From the NCBI RefSeq assembly GCF_022201045.2, contig NC_068556.1, positions 24,781,501 to 24,845,500 on the forward strand: DNA of 64,000 nucleotides. The letters are read 5' to 3'. This document shows, in pieces, positions 10,475 to 24,840 of the stretch. This DNA comes from Citrus sinensis (Eukaryota > Streptophyta > Magnoliopsida > Sapindales > Rutaceae). The notes beneath the pieces are model-generated. The model did no database searches and was not told the DNA's origin. It saw only the letters and a list, made by a program, of their open reading frames with translations. The translations under genes and the position numbers were made by a program. The number at the start of each line of letters is the position of its first letter. Positions within the stretch are counted from its first letter, which is position 1.

Positions 10475-11642
10475 TCTCCAACAACCGCAAACACCTTAAA
10501 GAAATACATGATATAACTATTAACAACTTATCCCAACAACCTAATTTTCTAACTCATATTTATACAAGTCTGATTCTCTGAATTTTTACTCTTAGGTAAC
10601 ATTGACTTCTCAAATTAGAGTGAAAATCCTAACACTGGGAGTGTGGAGTGGAGTGAAAGCAGGTTGTTTACTTACATTAGAATAGGAGTGTAGAATAGAA
10701 ATCAGAATCTCGTTTATGTATAGTCTTAGATTGGGAATGAATTGTTTAAAATTGTAATTTTACCTTTATTTAAAAAATTATAGTTTTTAATTGCAAAGTG
10801 AATAAAAAATTATATTTGTAAAATAAATTATTTATTTTATTATTAATTTTAATTATATAAAGTAACAATAATTATTAATATTCTTAATTATATAATCATA
10901 TAATTTTTTATTAATTTTAATTTTAATTATGTAAATTAAAAATTATTGATAAGAGCAACACAAATGAAACATTATTGTTAATAATATCTTACAAAATTAA
11001 TATTTTCTTACAATAAACTATTTATTAGTATTAATTATTAATGTTATAATACTATTAAATTAAAATATATATAATATTATATTTTTAAATAAAGATAGTA
11101 TATGGTAATATTATTAATTCTCTATGAATATAATAATATTATTTTTAAATAATTTTAATATTATTATTTTTAATAAATGTAATATTATTAAATAATATAA
11201 TAATATAATTTAAATAAATATGATTAACACAAACTAGATAGCTATGTAGAGATGTTTGGTGTTGATGAAGATGAAGATGATGTATAAATATGTGGAAGGT
11301 AATAATATGGTAGAGAAGATGATCAAGGTGGAGAATAGAAAATTATCTCCCAAAAATGGAGAAGTGGGCGATGATGTAAAAATATGCCCAGAGAGAGAGA
11401 GAGAGAGAGAAGTGAAGGGAAAAGTCCCCTTATATTGGTTGAATGAGCTGTTTATATAGTGGAAGCTAGTGGTAAGGATAATGCATTAAAATTATGACTA
11501 AATGTCATCCTAATGTTAAAAGAATAAAATGATTTTAGGATTAGATGTCATATTTTAGAGAAAAAAAAAGATAAGAATATTCCTTTTGTATTCATTTTAT
11601 TATTTCTCATAAATATTTTGAATTGTCCAATGTTTGCGGTTG
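10475..11642. other. AT-rich intergenic stretch
   Basis: 10,740-11,230 is almost pure A/T with short TAAT/ATTA repeats. A G/A-rich patch with (GA)n at 11391-11412 follows. A 67-codon plus-strand frame at 11256-11459 is Lys/Glu-rich and spans the (GA)n tract; I take it as chance. Confidence 0.5.
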
Positions 11643-11652
11643 ATTTCCAAAT

Positions 11653-12970
11653 GGGTAATTTTTGGATACCTCCCTTGAGGTTTGGTCTTACTACACTTAG
11701 ATAGAATGTATGCATATATTGACATATAGCACCCCTAGACGTGTAAAAACGTTAGGGAGCCGTTTAGTAAACGGGGATAATTTTGTAATTGCAAAAGTTT
11801 ATAATTTTTAAATCTTAAAAAAGCTAATTGACAGTGATTGATTAAACAAATCAATGTGTATTCAGAATGCACAATTATACAAAGCTTGAAATCGAGTGAA
11901 ATAAATGACACCGCACCTTCACTTTATCAAACCCATCTTCACTTTACCATTCAACTTCAGTCCAAAACAAATAATGCCCACTCATCGACCACGTCACTCC
12001 TACCAACGACTTCATCATCGCCGTCGTTGAATCCGCCGATTTGAAGAACACCACCAGTCAGAACATGAACAAGGCCAATACTAATAACAAGCGCGAAGAA
12101 GTGGTGGTTGAGAGCGGCGCCGACAGAGCTGTGAACTGGCAGAATGCGAGGTGCGAGGCGGAGATATTGTTCGCATTCGTTGTACGAGCAGCTACTCTCA
12201 GCACACGTGGCTTACTTGAGGGTCGACACGTCGGTGGATCAGCTGCCAAGGATTTATGCTCAGCTTGCTTAGTCGCAGCACGTCGTCTCTAAGTACACCG
12301 CTTTAGGTGCCGGTCAAGGTTGGGTTACTAATGACCAAGAGCTCCACTATGTATTCTACTTTCAAAAAGTTATTATTGGTTTTAAATTTAATTTCTTTTC
12401 CATTTTGTTTGCTTGCTTGCTTTCTTGTCTTATTAGAAACTTGAATTTTAAATTCACAGAGGAATTTCTTGACTAATTCGAGGCATTGTCCATATTAAAA
12501 AAAAATTATTTTTTCCCCCTCAATTTGGGTGATTATTGGGTATTACTGGTATGTTTGATTACTTGAGGATGAGTTAATTGGTTATGATGATAAAGTTTTA
12601 AATCTTTGAGTACAAAGTTAAATTGTAAATTTGAAGCAGAATGAGCAAGGGTTTTGTTAGGAGATGGTAAAATTTTGAAATGGACAGGCGGATTCTGAGA
12701 CGTGAGAAGTAATTCTAGTGGAAATACAAATAATTTGGCGGAAGCTACAAAGTCAGAGAACATTTCCTTTTATTGCAAATGATAAGATACTTGATTGAAG
12801 GTGATTTGGTTTATTCTCAGTTAATGAAGGGTATTATTATAATTTCACTAACAAACCAAACGGCTCCCTAACGCTTGTACGCGTCCAGGGGTGCTATATG
12901 TCAATATATGCATACATTCTATCTAAGTGTAGTAAGGCCAAACCTCAGGGGAGGTATCCAAAAATTACCC
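11653..12970. mobile_element. Mutator-like element (Pack-MULE type) carrying a gene fragment
   Basis: Long terminal inverted repeats of about 113 bp (11653-11765 and 12858-12970) differ at about six positions. The outer ends read GGGTAATTTTTGG. The flanks are a perfect 10-bp repeat ATTTCCAAAT (11643-11652 and 12971-12980), or 9 bp if one terminal base belongs to the element, fitting Mutator elements. There is no transposase. Between the TIRs, 11,925-12,369 has higher GC than its surroundings and matches the KNOX1 region of class II KNOX proteins. The rest of the interior (12,380-12,850) is AT-rich with nothing recognised. Confidence 0.85.
11925..12369 (+). pseudogene. Captured fragment of a class II KNOX (KNAT3-like) gene
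   Basis: From 12136 the plus strand reads [11 protein letters not shown]; after one extra base near 12168 it continues in the next frame as [20 protein letters not shown], then [10 protein letters not shown], a TAG at 12270-12272 where the family has Gln, then SQHVVSKYTALGAGQG and a gapped ELHYV..F. This order matches the KNOX1 domain of KNAT3/4/5 proteins (established family knowledge, compared from memory). Upstream, 11,925-12,130 is Ser/Thr/Asn-rich like the variable N-terminal part of those proteins. The homeodomain, ELK and KNOX2 parts are absent. The fragment lies wholly inside the MULE, so capture is the simplest explanation. No intact product is possible. Confidence 0.75.
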
Positions 12971-13279
12971 ATTTCCAAATCCATCCAATGTAGTAAACTC
13001 TTCCAAATGACATCTTTATACCGCTCCAAGTATTTTGTCCATTTTACCCCAATAATTGCCTGCATGTCATTTTTTTATTGGTTCAAAAGTATCATTCCAA
13101 ATTTACCCCCAAACAGTATATATTTCCTTTTATCAAAAAGCATATAAACATTTTGAGCTCAATAGTCTCTCAATGGAGTCTACACTAATTATTGAACAAT
13201 TTGCATTAAAAAGAAATGAAGCCAATGTTCAGAATGGATGAATGTTAGTTACAATCAACCAAAAGGGTAACATGAAAAA

Positions 13280-15802
<2,523 letters not shown>

Positions 15803-16854
15803 GTTGTTGTTATTGTTGATGAAGTGAATGAATGTCGTCGATGTTGTGAGTTGTGACTCCAAAACAGAAGTTGAAAACAAATCAGAATCGGTGCTGTGCT
15901 GCGCAAGACTCTATTATTTATTTATTTATTTATTTATAAATAATAATAATAATAAATAAATAAATAAATGAAGAACAGTTGGGTGTGAATGTGAATATGT
16001 GATGGCGTCCGGATGGGTGCAATCGAATATTTATTAATTATTATAAACAAAAGGAAGAAAGTTCCGGTCCAACACCATACATAGCCGTACCATACCAAGT
16101 GCCCACAGCACAGATGGGAATTTTTATTATAACCATGTTCACATGCTTGCGTTGCGTACAGCCAGCCACATAACACTTTACTTCCTATTTGGGTTTAGTA
16201 AAACGACATGCGTAAATACAGCCAGCCGTATGTATACGCGGCTTTAGACCTTAATTGGGTTTGGTACAGTAAACCGACATTAAAATGGCAACGTAATCAA
16301 CCCGATTAAACTAAGAGATAAGATTCAACTCAAAAAGGGGTTAGTTAGCTAGATTCACACCCAACCACCCAAGATTTAATATAATAAATAATAAACAAAA
16401 TAAAAATGATGAGATTTGTATTTGTTTACATGAAATATTCGCACTATCTTTTTTTTTTTTCTTAATACACCACAACAGCACAACAAAAGAGAAGAGGTAG
16501 GCGTAGAAGATTCTGTTGTGATTATTGTGCATGATATATTAGTTAATAATAAATATTATAAGTTTTATTTGTGCGATATGAGTGAACAAATCATATACCA
16601 TTTATTTATTTATTTATTACATAATTGATATAATATCTCTTAAGTTATATATTATTTATTTATTGTATGATTGATGTAGTATTTTTTATAATAATAATAA
16701 TAATAATATAATTGGACACGTGTAAATTTGTGCATAAACTTAAATGGCCACCTAAATCTGTTTTTACTATCTAAAAATCACTGAAAATTATTAACTAATA
16801 TATTTAAATACACAAATTAGTTTGGTGGAAGTGGGACTTGGGAGACCAGAGTCT

Positions 16855-17772
16855 ATGGAGAGCAATGGCATGTGCGGCGTGGGGGTGGGTTCTCTGCAGC
16901 TGCAGCCAAGCATAGTATCAAAAATGAGCATCAATCACAATCAGAAGCTTGGAGTTACAACTCCACCGCTTCCAAATCCAACAATTGCAAGGAGACGACG
17001 TGCTTGCTCGGTGTCATCGTCAATATCATCGGTAGCATCATCGACTTCCAAGTCCAATAATACCGTTATTACCCCTAGCCCACCACCACATCCTCAAATG
17101 TCATCGTTGCTGTCTTCTTCATCTGCTCCGCCCTTCATTAACGCCGTCAATAACCCACCCGAATTAGCCCTTCTCTCTCTTCTCTTCGTCCTCTCCATGG
17201 TAATTAAATTTTTTAATTAATTTTTTCCATTTTCACTCTTTCATAAATTTAAATTCCCGTGCCTTCCATCATAAAAAAATTTTGGATTCTTTTCCTTTAT
17301 TTTTTGGCTCCAGGCTATTGGCGCTATTTTCTCATTGGCTATTATTTCAATTCCCACTATGATTGTAAGTTTTTTCTTTTTCTTTTTTTTCTTTTTTAAG
17401 GGTGGGTTTGTGGTTGGTTTCAATCATTCAAAGTTATATTTTTGCAGGCCTTCAAGAAGTTGGCTGATTCGGCTGATAAATTGTCCAAGATTGTTTCTGA
17501 AGAGGTGCCCGGTACCTTGTCCTTACTCAAACTTTCTGGTTTTGAGCTCAATGAATTGACTCAACAACTTACCAATCTTAGGTATTGCTGGTATTCCATT
17601 TCTACTGTTTCATTGGCTCTCAGTGACTCTTTTTTTACTTGTGATTTTATGCTTATTAGCTTCTGCATTTTCAAGGCTAAAGATTTCGGGTACTCAATAT
17701 GCCAAGTCCAAGACAAGTAGAAGCAATAAACCCACTTCGTCTGCAACGAGGAACTACCCAATTGTGGATTGA
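16855..17772 (+). CDS. Predicted plastid membrane protein, DUF948-like
   Basis: Four exons: 16855-17199, 17314-17364, 17448-17581 and 17676-17772, with GT-AG junctions, giving 208 residues. The first ATG of the frame (MESNGMCGVG) is used. Residues 1-95 are rich in Ser, Thr, Pro and Arg with an RRRR run and few acidic residues, like a chloroplast transit peptide. A hydrophobic span (ELALLSLLFVLSM joined over the intron to AIGAIFSLAIISIPTMI) forms one long or two short membrane helices. After it comes an amphipathic helix (FKKLADSADKLSKIVSEEV) and LKLSGFELNELTQQLTNL, which I recall from plant proteins annotated as DUF948-like. The last exon adds a basic Ser/Thr tail. Function unknown; localisation is inference. 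Confidence 0.8.
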
Positions 17773-18923
17773 CATTTAGCTTCCAGTTTGCTAATGGATA
17801 CTCATTGGTAAAATTTCTGCACTGTGAATTGTTGTGATATGGAATCTAGCAAAGTTTTGTTTTATTGGGTCGATCGCTTCTTATCTTTTTGAAGGTCCTG
17901 ATAATTTGTTCCTTTAAGCAGCTTGTACTGTAGTTGGAATGTTTAGATCAGAGGGTAAGTAAAGTTCCATCCAAGTGGTTTGTATGTTAATATAGAGTCG
18001 ATTGTGGATGATATTTGCAGTTCTGTTTCCCAAACTACGAAATTGTGACCTAGATGCTGATTCTCAGACTAGGAGTAGGAGACTGAAACTCTCTTGTTGG
18101 GAACTTTTTAAGTAAAAGCATGTGGCTTTTGGCTGGTGGATTAACCTGTGTTCTTCTCATGGCCTGTGACCCATGGAACTTTAGTCACTTCTCATGGCCT
18201 GTGACCCATGGAACTTTAGTGTCATGAGAGCAATTCTCCTGCTAGTTAGTCTCATTACAACAAGAACATTCTTTGTCCTCTTTTACAGATTCAGACATGG
18301 TTAACATTTGAAAAGAAAAGCATCAAGTTCACAACTCCAGATGAGTTTTAGTTGTCACTTGTCAGGGCATATGCAAGTGATGGGTAATAGGATTTGGTAG
18401 GCTTGGTTTCAGTTCTGTTCATTAGCTACGCAAAAGCATAATGTGCTGCCATGGGGATTAATTTAGCTAAAACCAACCTCACTTAAAATCAAAATCATGG
18501 CTGTGAAAGAGTGAGGTACTGGGAAGAGCTTTACCAAAAATGTGAGGTTTATGGTTGTCTCGGGGAATTTGCAAAACTGATGGTGACCTGATTTTCCCTG
18601 CTACGACTGCTTCCCTTGGATGTATTACCGGTAAAATACAATAATATGTCTGAACTGATCAGTTGGCCGGAAATGGTATTTTGGCTAGTGAAGAGTGTAC
18701 ATTAGTACTGGGCGTTCAGATAATTAGCTTTACTTATCTCTGCTATTATCTTTGTGCAGATTATGTTGTGGAATTGCTTTGCAAGTCTGTGTATATAAAT
18801 TAAAAAAAAATGCAAAAAGATATTCTTGGTGATGTATCTGGAATGTAACAGATCTATCTAACTGTAAAAATTTGTGATTGCGGAGAATTCAGTATAAGTT
18901 TGAAAATGATTGGAACAATGAAT
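17773..18923. other. Intergenic, with a 35-bp tandem duplication
   Basis: Contains the 3' untranslated region of the preceding gene and no further coding sequence. The block TTCTCATGGCCTGTGACCCA and following bases is repeated at about 18154 and 18189 (35-bp period). Confidence 0.6.
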
Positions 18924-20286
18924 TCACAATTTGGCAAACATCTTGAGAATCTCTCCTGCTGGTTTGGCATGATCTGGCACAGGCATGTTGCATGCGATGG
19001 TAACTGTAGATGATGAAACCATGGATTTGATCTGAGAGTTTGAAGGATCAACTTTCCATAGTCTTACTTCCCATACCTTAAAATAAGTTTTTAAATTACC
19101 AAGAATCAGACGAATACGTGAATGATTCATATATAGCATCTCTTTCTTTTAGCAAGGGTTCTACCTACCAATTGATATGTGTTGGGGGGACTTAACATAA
19201 GATTTCTAGATATCCAATCCAAAAGACTAGCCTTTTAGGTGGAGTGACTTACCACCTTATAAACTCAAGCATCTCCCCTTTACTAGTCAATGTGGGACAC
19301 AACTCAACAATTCCCCCCTCGGACGAAACCACCGCCGGACTCTGGTCCTTTCGTCCGACACACCTGAGTTGTTCCACCACCACATTCTGGCTACTAGGGT
19401 TTAGCTCTGATACCACTTGTTGGGGGGACTTAGCATAAGATTTCTAGGTATCCAACCCAAAAGACTAGTCTTTTAGGTGGAGTGACCTACCACCTTATAA
19501 ACCCAAGCATCTCCCCTTTACTAGCCAATGTGGGACACAATTCAACAATATGTTTTCACAAATAATTGAAATTCAATTTCTTGATCTGTATCTTCAATTT
19601 TTGGACAGATCACAGCTATATGAAAGTAAGTAGTAAACTACCATAATCGCGAGTCGTTTTTCTTTCTTACGTAGAAAGTACTTTACTTTATTTCTAAGAA
19701 AGGATTTCTCCAGCCTATTCTACGTTCAAGAGTACAATAATTTATATGTATGTGTGTGTATGTATAGGAGGTGTACGTGGTGGTAGATAGCATTTTTGCA
19801 ATTAAATGTAAATAAGTGATAGAAGGGAGGGCCTAAGTTACGTGAACGTAACTTAGCGCCAGCCGTGATAGAATAGTATACCTGATTGTTATTTCCAACA
19901 TTGATAGGGGACGCTGCAGCGTGGACAAGGTCACCAAGCTTCGCGGGCTTCAAATGATTGATGCTAAGTTGAATGCCTGCACCTCTTTTCTCTTCCCATA
20001 CCTTCAAATGAAAATTTTGGTGTTAGCTAGCTAGTGTAATTAATTAATTAAAACTTTGATCCGATCATCATCTGGAAAAGGAAAAGAAAAAATAGAAATG
20101 AAGAATAAAGGGCATGGGTACACATCGCAATACATTCAAGAAACTAAAATCACCTCACCTGACGGTTTCAGTAACGCGAAGATGGCCGGTGACTCTTTTA
20201 CTAGAAAGTTGCTCAAGTTGAAAGCCCGGTGCACGCAGCGGACCATCTAGAGCTGCCTTTAAGTTTGATGATGACGAATGCTCCAT
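18924..20286 (-). pseudogene. DHNA-CoA thioesterase (DHNAT1-like) pseudogene, catalytic exon truncated
   Basis: A tandem relative of the gene at 20890-21678. Exon 1 (20159-20286) still starts ATG and encodes MEHSSSSNLKAALDG... with PGFQLEQLSSKRVTG, homologous to exon 1 of the intact copy, but it is about 4 nt short before the donor, so its phase is wrong. Exon 2 (from about 19997 to 19882) starts only at [11 protein letters not shown]; the preceding block with the HGG motif and the active-site Glu is missing. The last exon (18924-19076) reads VWEVRLWKVDPSN... and ends MFAKL, a weak PTS1-like tripeptide. The intron between the last two exons holds the TRIM element at 19180-19547. With the hot-dog core gone, it cannot be an active thioesterase. 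Confidence 0.85.
19180..19547 (-). mobile_element. TRIM retrotransposon (terminal-repeat retrotransposon in miniature)
   Basis: Two 130-bp direct repeats, 19180-19309 and 19418-19547, start TGTTGGGGGG and end CAACA. A perfect 5-bp target duplication ATATG lies at 19175-19179 and 19548-19552. The 108-bp interior has, on the minus strand, a primer-binding site TGGTATCAGAGC (rc of 19404-19415, complementary to initiator tRNA-Met) 2 bp from one repeat and a G-rich polypurine tract (rc of 19310-19320) next to the other. This fixes the orientation as minus. No coding capacity. The repeats differ at 8 of 130 positions, all transitions. Confidence 0.95.
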
Positions 20287-20889
20287 CAGATTCGTCAAGT
20301 ACTGTATACCATATAGAAATCAAAGCTAACAAGCTGGCCTTCAAGTAATTATTTACTACAAATGCGCGCGCATGGTGATGGAGCGAGCAGGGTAGGAATG
20401 GAATAGGGTGTTTTCATGGATCGATATGTGGATAAATTCTCCAATATTTTGTTTATTACAGATATAGCTGCGCTAGATCTGAAGAGGTGCCTGGGTTGGG
20501 AATGGAAGGGATTGGAGATCAATACAATTAAATTATAATGAATTGAGTCGACAACTAATTACATAATTAGCAATATGATCATCAGGTATAAATTGTCATG
20601 GCATGCAATTAATCACAGCTAGCTGTTGAACTTGTACACATTCAGGCAGGCCACAGATATTAACGGTAATGGTTTGCTTCAGTTTTACATTTACATTACC
20701 AATAAATTGATAAGGACTTAATTATGTAAGAGAGCGAGATACATGCATCTTGATATGCAAATATAAAAACACATAAATGTAGGCATTGCATTGCGTTGAC
20801 TACAACGTACAGTGAAATTTGAAAAATTGGAGAAAAAAGGAAAATAAAAGAGAAATTATACATATATGATATATATATATATATGTATA

Positions 20890-21678
20890 TCACAGTTTGC
20901 TGGCAGAGTTCTTGAGAGCATCTCCTGCATGTTTAGCATGATCAGGGACAGGGAGGTTGCATAGGAGAGTAACGGTGGAGGAAGAAATCATAATAGAAGA
21001 AGAAGAAGAAGTAGAATTATTATGATGATGATGATCAGCATCATGATCGCGACCATCATCAGATTGTACTTCTTTTACTTTCCAAAGACGAACTTGCCAA
21101 ACCTGAATGGTCTTTCCAAGATTGATGGGGGTGGCAACAGCACGGACAAGGTCGCCAAGCTCAGCGCTCTTCAAGTGATTGATGGTCAGCTGAACACCAG
21201 CTACTCTTTTGAAACCAGATGCCATGTGGGCCCCCATGCTCGCCAATGACTCTGCTATCAACGCCGATACTCCCCCATGCAACACCTTAAATGGCTGCAG
21301 CACCACCAATTGCAAGCCAAATTAAGATAATATATACATGCATCATTTGCCCATTCATCAAACTTTTTATATCTAAATTTAAAATAAAAAGTCTTTTAAG
21401 GTAGTAAATATATATTGAGGAAAATAATTAGAGTTATAACTCTAAAAAATAAAAAATAAATCAATTAATTAAACAAACACACACAATAATTAAAAAAAAA
21501 AAAAAAGTCAAACAACGAACTACCTCACCTGACACGAGTTTTGGGTAACCCGGAAGCAGCCGATGATTCTTTCAGGGGTTAATTCCTCAAGTTCAAACCC
21601 AATTGCCTTCAACGGAGCATCTGGAACTGCAATGCTCTTTCTCTGCTTTGAATTTGATGATGATGATGAATTCTCCAT
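20890..21678 (-). CDS. DHNAT1: 1,4-dihydroxy-2-naphthoyl-CoA thioesterase, peroxisomal
   Basis: Hot-dog-fold thioesterase that hydrolyses DHNA-CoA to DHNA, the ring precursor of phylloquinone (vitamin K1), in peroxisomes. Two exons: 21529-21678 (50 codons, starts [12 protein letters not shown]) and 20890-21294, joined GT-AG, giving 184 residues. The catalytic block [20 protein letters not shown] (HGG at 56-58, Glu 65) is complete, followed by [18 protein letters not shown]. The C-terminus is SKL, a strong peroxisomal PTS1 signal. An Asp/His/Ser-rich insert of about 25 residues ([18 protein letters not shown]) near residue 140 is absent from the Arabidopsis protein as I recall it. It lacks the intron that its pseudogene neighbour has before VW(E/Q)VRLWKV. 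Start chosen at the only ATG upstream of the conserved F(E/Q)LE(E/Q)L segment. Confidence 0.93.
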
Positions 21679-22145
21679 GGTACGGTGTTGAACGCTCAGC
21701 GCTGCTGCTGGTACGTGGTAGGTGGTGGGTGGTAGGTACAACAGCCGAAACGAGCAACGTGTTTTTGCTTTCGTTTACTTAGTAGAAAGAGTCATTATTG
21801 CTCTGCTCTCATCAGAGAGAAAGGTCAGCTCATCACAAAAAAAAGGTACGCGTTATCTTCCATTCTTCCTATTCTTCTTAAATAATATATATATTTCATT
21901 GGCAGGCTGTTTTGTGGGCCGCCCACCCCTGTCAATGGATTCTTTGATGGTATGTGGATATGTTTAAATGTGATTTGGTGTGGATTCAGACCATATAGTG
22001 TTATAACTAATACGAACAAAAACATTTTAACGTATTAACATCATCGCATAAATTTACATAAAATCTGTATTTAGCACCCACATCTGAGAAGTTCTGTGTG
22101 CGCGCGCGTAAATATAACTTTTCATATGCGGATGCATCCAAAAGA

Positions 22146-22187
<42 letters not shown>

Positions 22188-24832
22188 GACTCCCAAAAAA
22201 TAAAAGATAAAAAATAAAAGATAAAAAATAAAGTAAAACAGTAAAAGATAAAATTAAAGTATTGATTTGTTTTTTTTTTTTATCTTTTAGTTGCGTATGT
22301 ATGGAATATATATTTTAACGTTTCGCACTTGAGAAAAGCAATATATATATAAAGAGAGATAATATATAGAGAGCAATTGATCTCATTCCAATTATTATTA
22401 ACTATTTATTATTATAATTCAAGCATTTTTTTCTAATCCAAATTTCTTTCAATTGTTTACACTCCAAATATTACTCTTTTAACTCTATTAGTTAGTACAC
22501 TCATCTCTAAAATTAAAATATTTGAATTTACTCTGTAAAATATTTAAAATACCAAAAAATCCTTACTTAAAATCTTTAATCTAATAATCTTCATTAACTC
22601 TTCTCACCCATAAGAATATTCAGTATATCCTTAAATCTATATTGAGAGGACTCCAATTTGAATTATATTTTGCTAAACTAATTGCGCCTCACTGATGTTT
22701 TCTCTTTTCTTTCTTTTTGTTCCTATAATTGCTTTCTTTTTTTTTTTTTTGTGATCCATTTTATACTCTAACAATTTCTAAATTGTTAATCAATACAGTG
22801 TGCCAAATGCAAATTTTTTTTTTTAATCTTTAAACCATACATGCACCACAAACAATTTTCAAATTGTTTTATTAGACATGAAGAGTAAAGTTTTAGGGTT
22901 TAAAATAAAGAATAACTATAAATAAATAAGTGTATTTGATGAATGTCTAAAATAATAATCTTATGTTTAGTTATAATAAATTGTCCTTAAGTATAAAATA
23001 TATTATACATATTTTTATAATTAAGTTTTTTTTAAAATATAAATATTTAAAGTATTTTTTTAAAATATTTAAAATACAGATGGCCGACCATTCTTTAAAT
23101 CATTCACATTCTCCAACTACCTTCCTTTTTGCTCTTAACGATACCATGTCGTTGTGGGTCCCACTTCGATTGTCATCTTAGCTATGCCATCTGCTGTATT
23201 TATATCCGCCTTTTGTTTTTTGCTTTTGTTTTTAATATATATAATTTATTAATCCGCAAGTCGTTACTGCTAATTTGCCATTGTTATTAAAAAACAAATT
23301 ATTATTTTACCACCAACAAACTGTTAAATGTATATTAGTTAAACCAAAAGTATTATAATATTTCTAATTTTATCAATTATTTATTTTAGATATATTTAGA
23401 AATATAAAAAAAATTAATTGATAAAAACATTATCTAGTTGTATATAATTAATTTTATATTTTCTAATTTATAAGTTTAAATTCTACCTACACATTTTAGA
23501 GGGAAAATAGAACTTTACTATAAATTTTGTTAATAAATTTTTAATTTTTAACGATTTAGTGGTAAAATCATAAAAAGTGAGAAAAAGTAATTGTTAAGAA
23601 ATTCTGATGGTAAAATGATATGTCAGAAAAAATTAAATTGTAAAATAATAATATTTAAAAATTATTGAGGAATAGTTCATTTGAATGTTTTTGCTTTTGC
23701 GGAAAAAATAATAATGATAAAATTAATTTGATACTTTTCCTCACTACGTGGATGAATGATGAAGCTTTCTTCCAAAGCCAGCCAAAATCCTAATATATAT
23801 AAAAATGAATATGAGTAATTATTTATTCTATAGGCTTTCTACCTTCTTCTATAATATTGAGCGGACTAGGCCTTTTAAACCTTTCAAAATTCTTCATTAA
23901 ATCTCCTTTTTAATTAAATTTATCCAAATAGCTGAAGATAAATTAATTCATTTTTTATTTTAAATGAGAATTTAATTAAATATTTATATAAATTATTCTT
24001 TCAACAAACTTTTTATGCTCTCATTTCATACTTTTTTTTTATGTTTTTAAATTTTAATCAAAAATATTTTTTAGAAAATTATAAAAGTTTCAAGTTATGG
24101 GGATAGATTTTACGAACAAGAACAAAATTTAAGATTTGCATTTATTTTATAAATAAAAACTTGAAAGGATTATTATTATTATTATTACTACTACTACTTT
24201 TTGAGCAAAAATTTATGGGAAGATGGTTAATTGTAATGTATGAGTTTGTCCTTAATAAATTAAACTAGGGGCACTTTTAGAATAAAATTCAAAAGGAGTG
24301 TTATAGGGATTTTCAACGGGTGTTAAAAGCTGGACTCTATCTTCCCATTTGGGTCAACCTCCAACTTATTTAGATTATAGATTAAGGCCCGTAACATTCG
24401 ATCCATTTTATCAGATGAATAAAGTGACCAAAATACCACTCACAAGTCACAATAATCATCTAGTGATTGTGGTTACAACTTAACAATTAACTCGACGTAT
24501 GTTGTGACAGTTAGTTCTAGTAGGATACGTTCTTCATAGTGCATGCGGCAGACAATAAAAAATATCTCAAAAATAATTATAACAGACACATGAATATTGT
24601 ACCAGAATAGAAATTATCCACATTGATCCCTGTAGACATCCAGAGTGGTCTTTTTAAACCTTTTATTATAAATATCAATGTTCAAACAAGTGTTCAAACA
24701 AGAAACAAAAGAAAAAGAAGATGAAGAAGAAAGTGTTCAAAATATCCCAAAAAAAGAAAAAAAAAAGAAGAAAAGAAGCAAGTTGATGCATGCTCCGTTT
24801 TCTATGTTTAATAATATTGGTACGGCAATGAG
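21679..24832. other. AT-rich intergenic DNA
   Basis: No gene found. Contains an (AT)n tract at 22149-22184, T-rich tracts and short low-complexity repeats (AAAAGATAAAAAAT near 22200). A segment at about 23,290-23,640 has TTTTACCACC-like and GGTAAAATGAT-like ends resembling the terminal repeats of the MITE at 35321-35800, but too decayed to call. A GA-rich run lies at 24,700-24,780. Confidence 0.5.
22149..22184. repeat. (AT)n microsatellite
   Basis: Uninterrupted TA repeat of about 36 bp in intergenic DNA upstream of the DHNAT1 gene. Confidence 0.95.
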
Positions 24833-24840
24833 AGTGTGAC

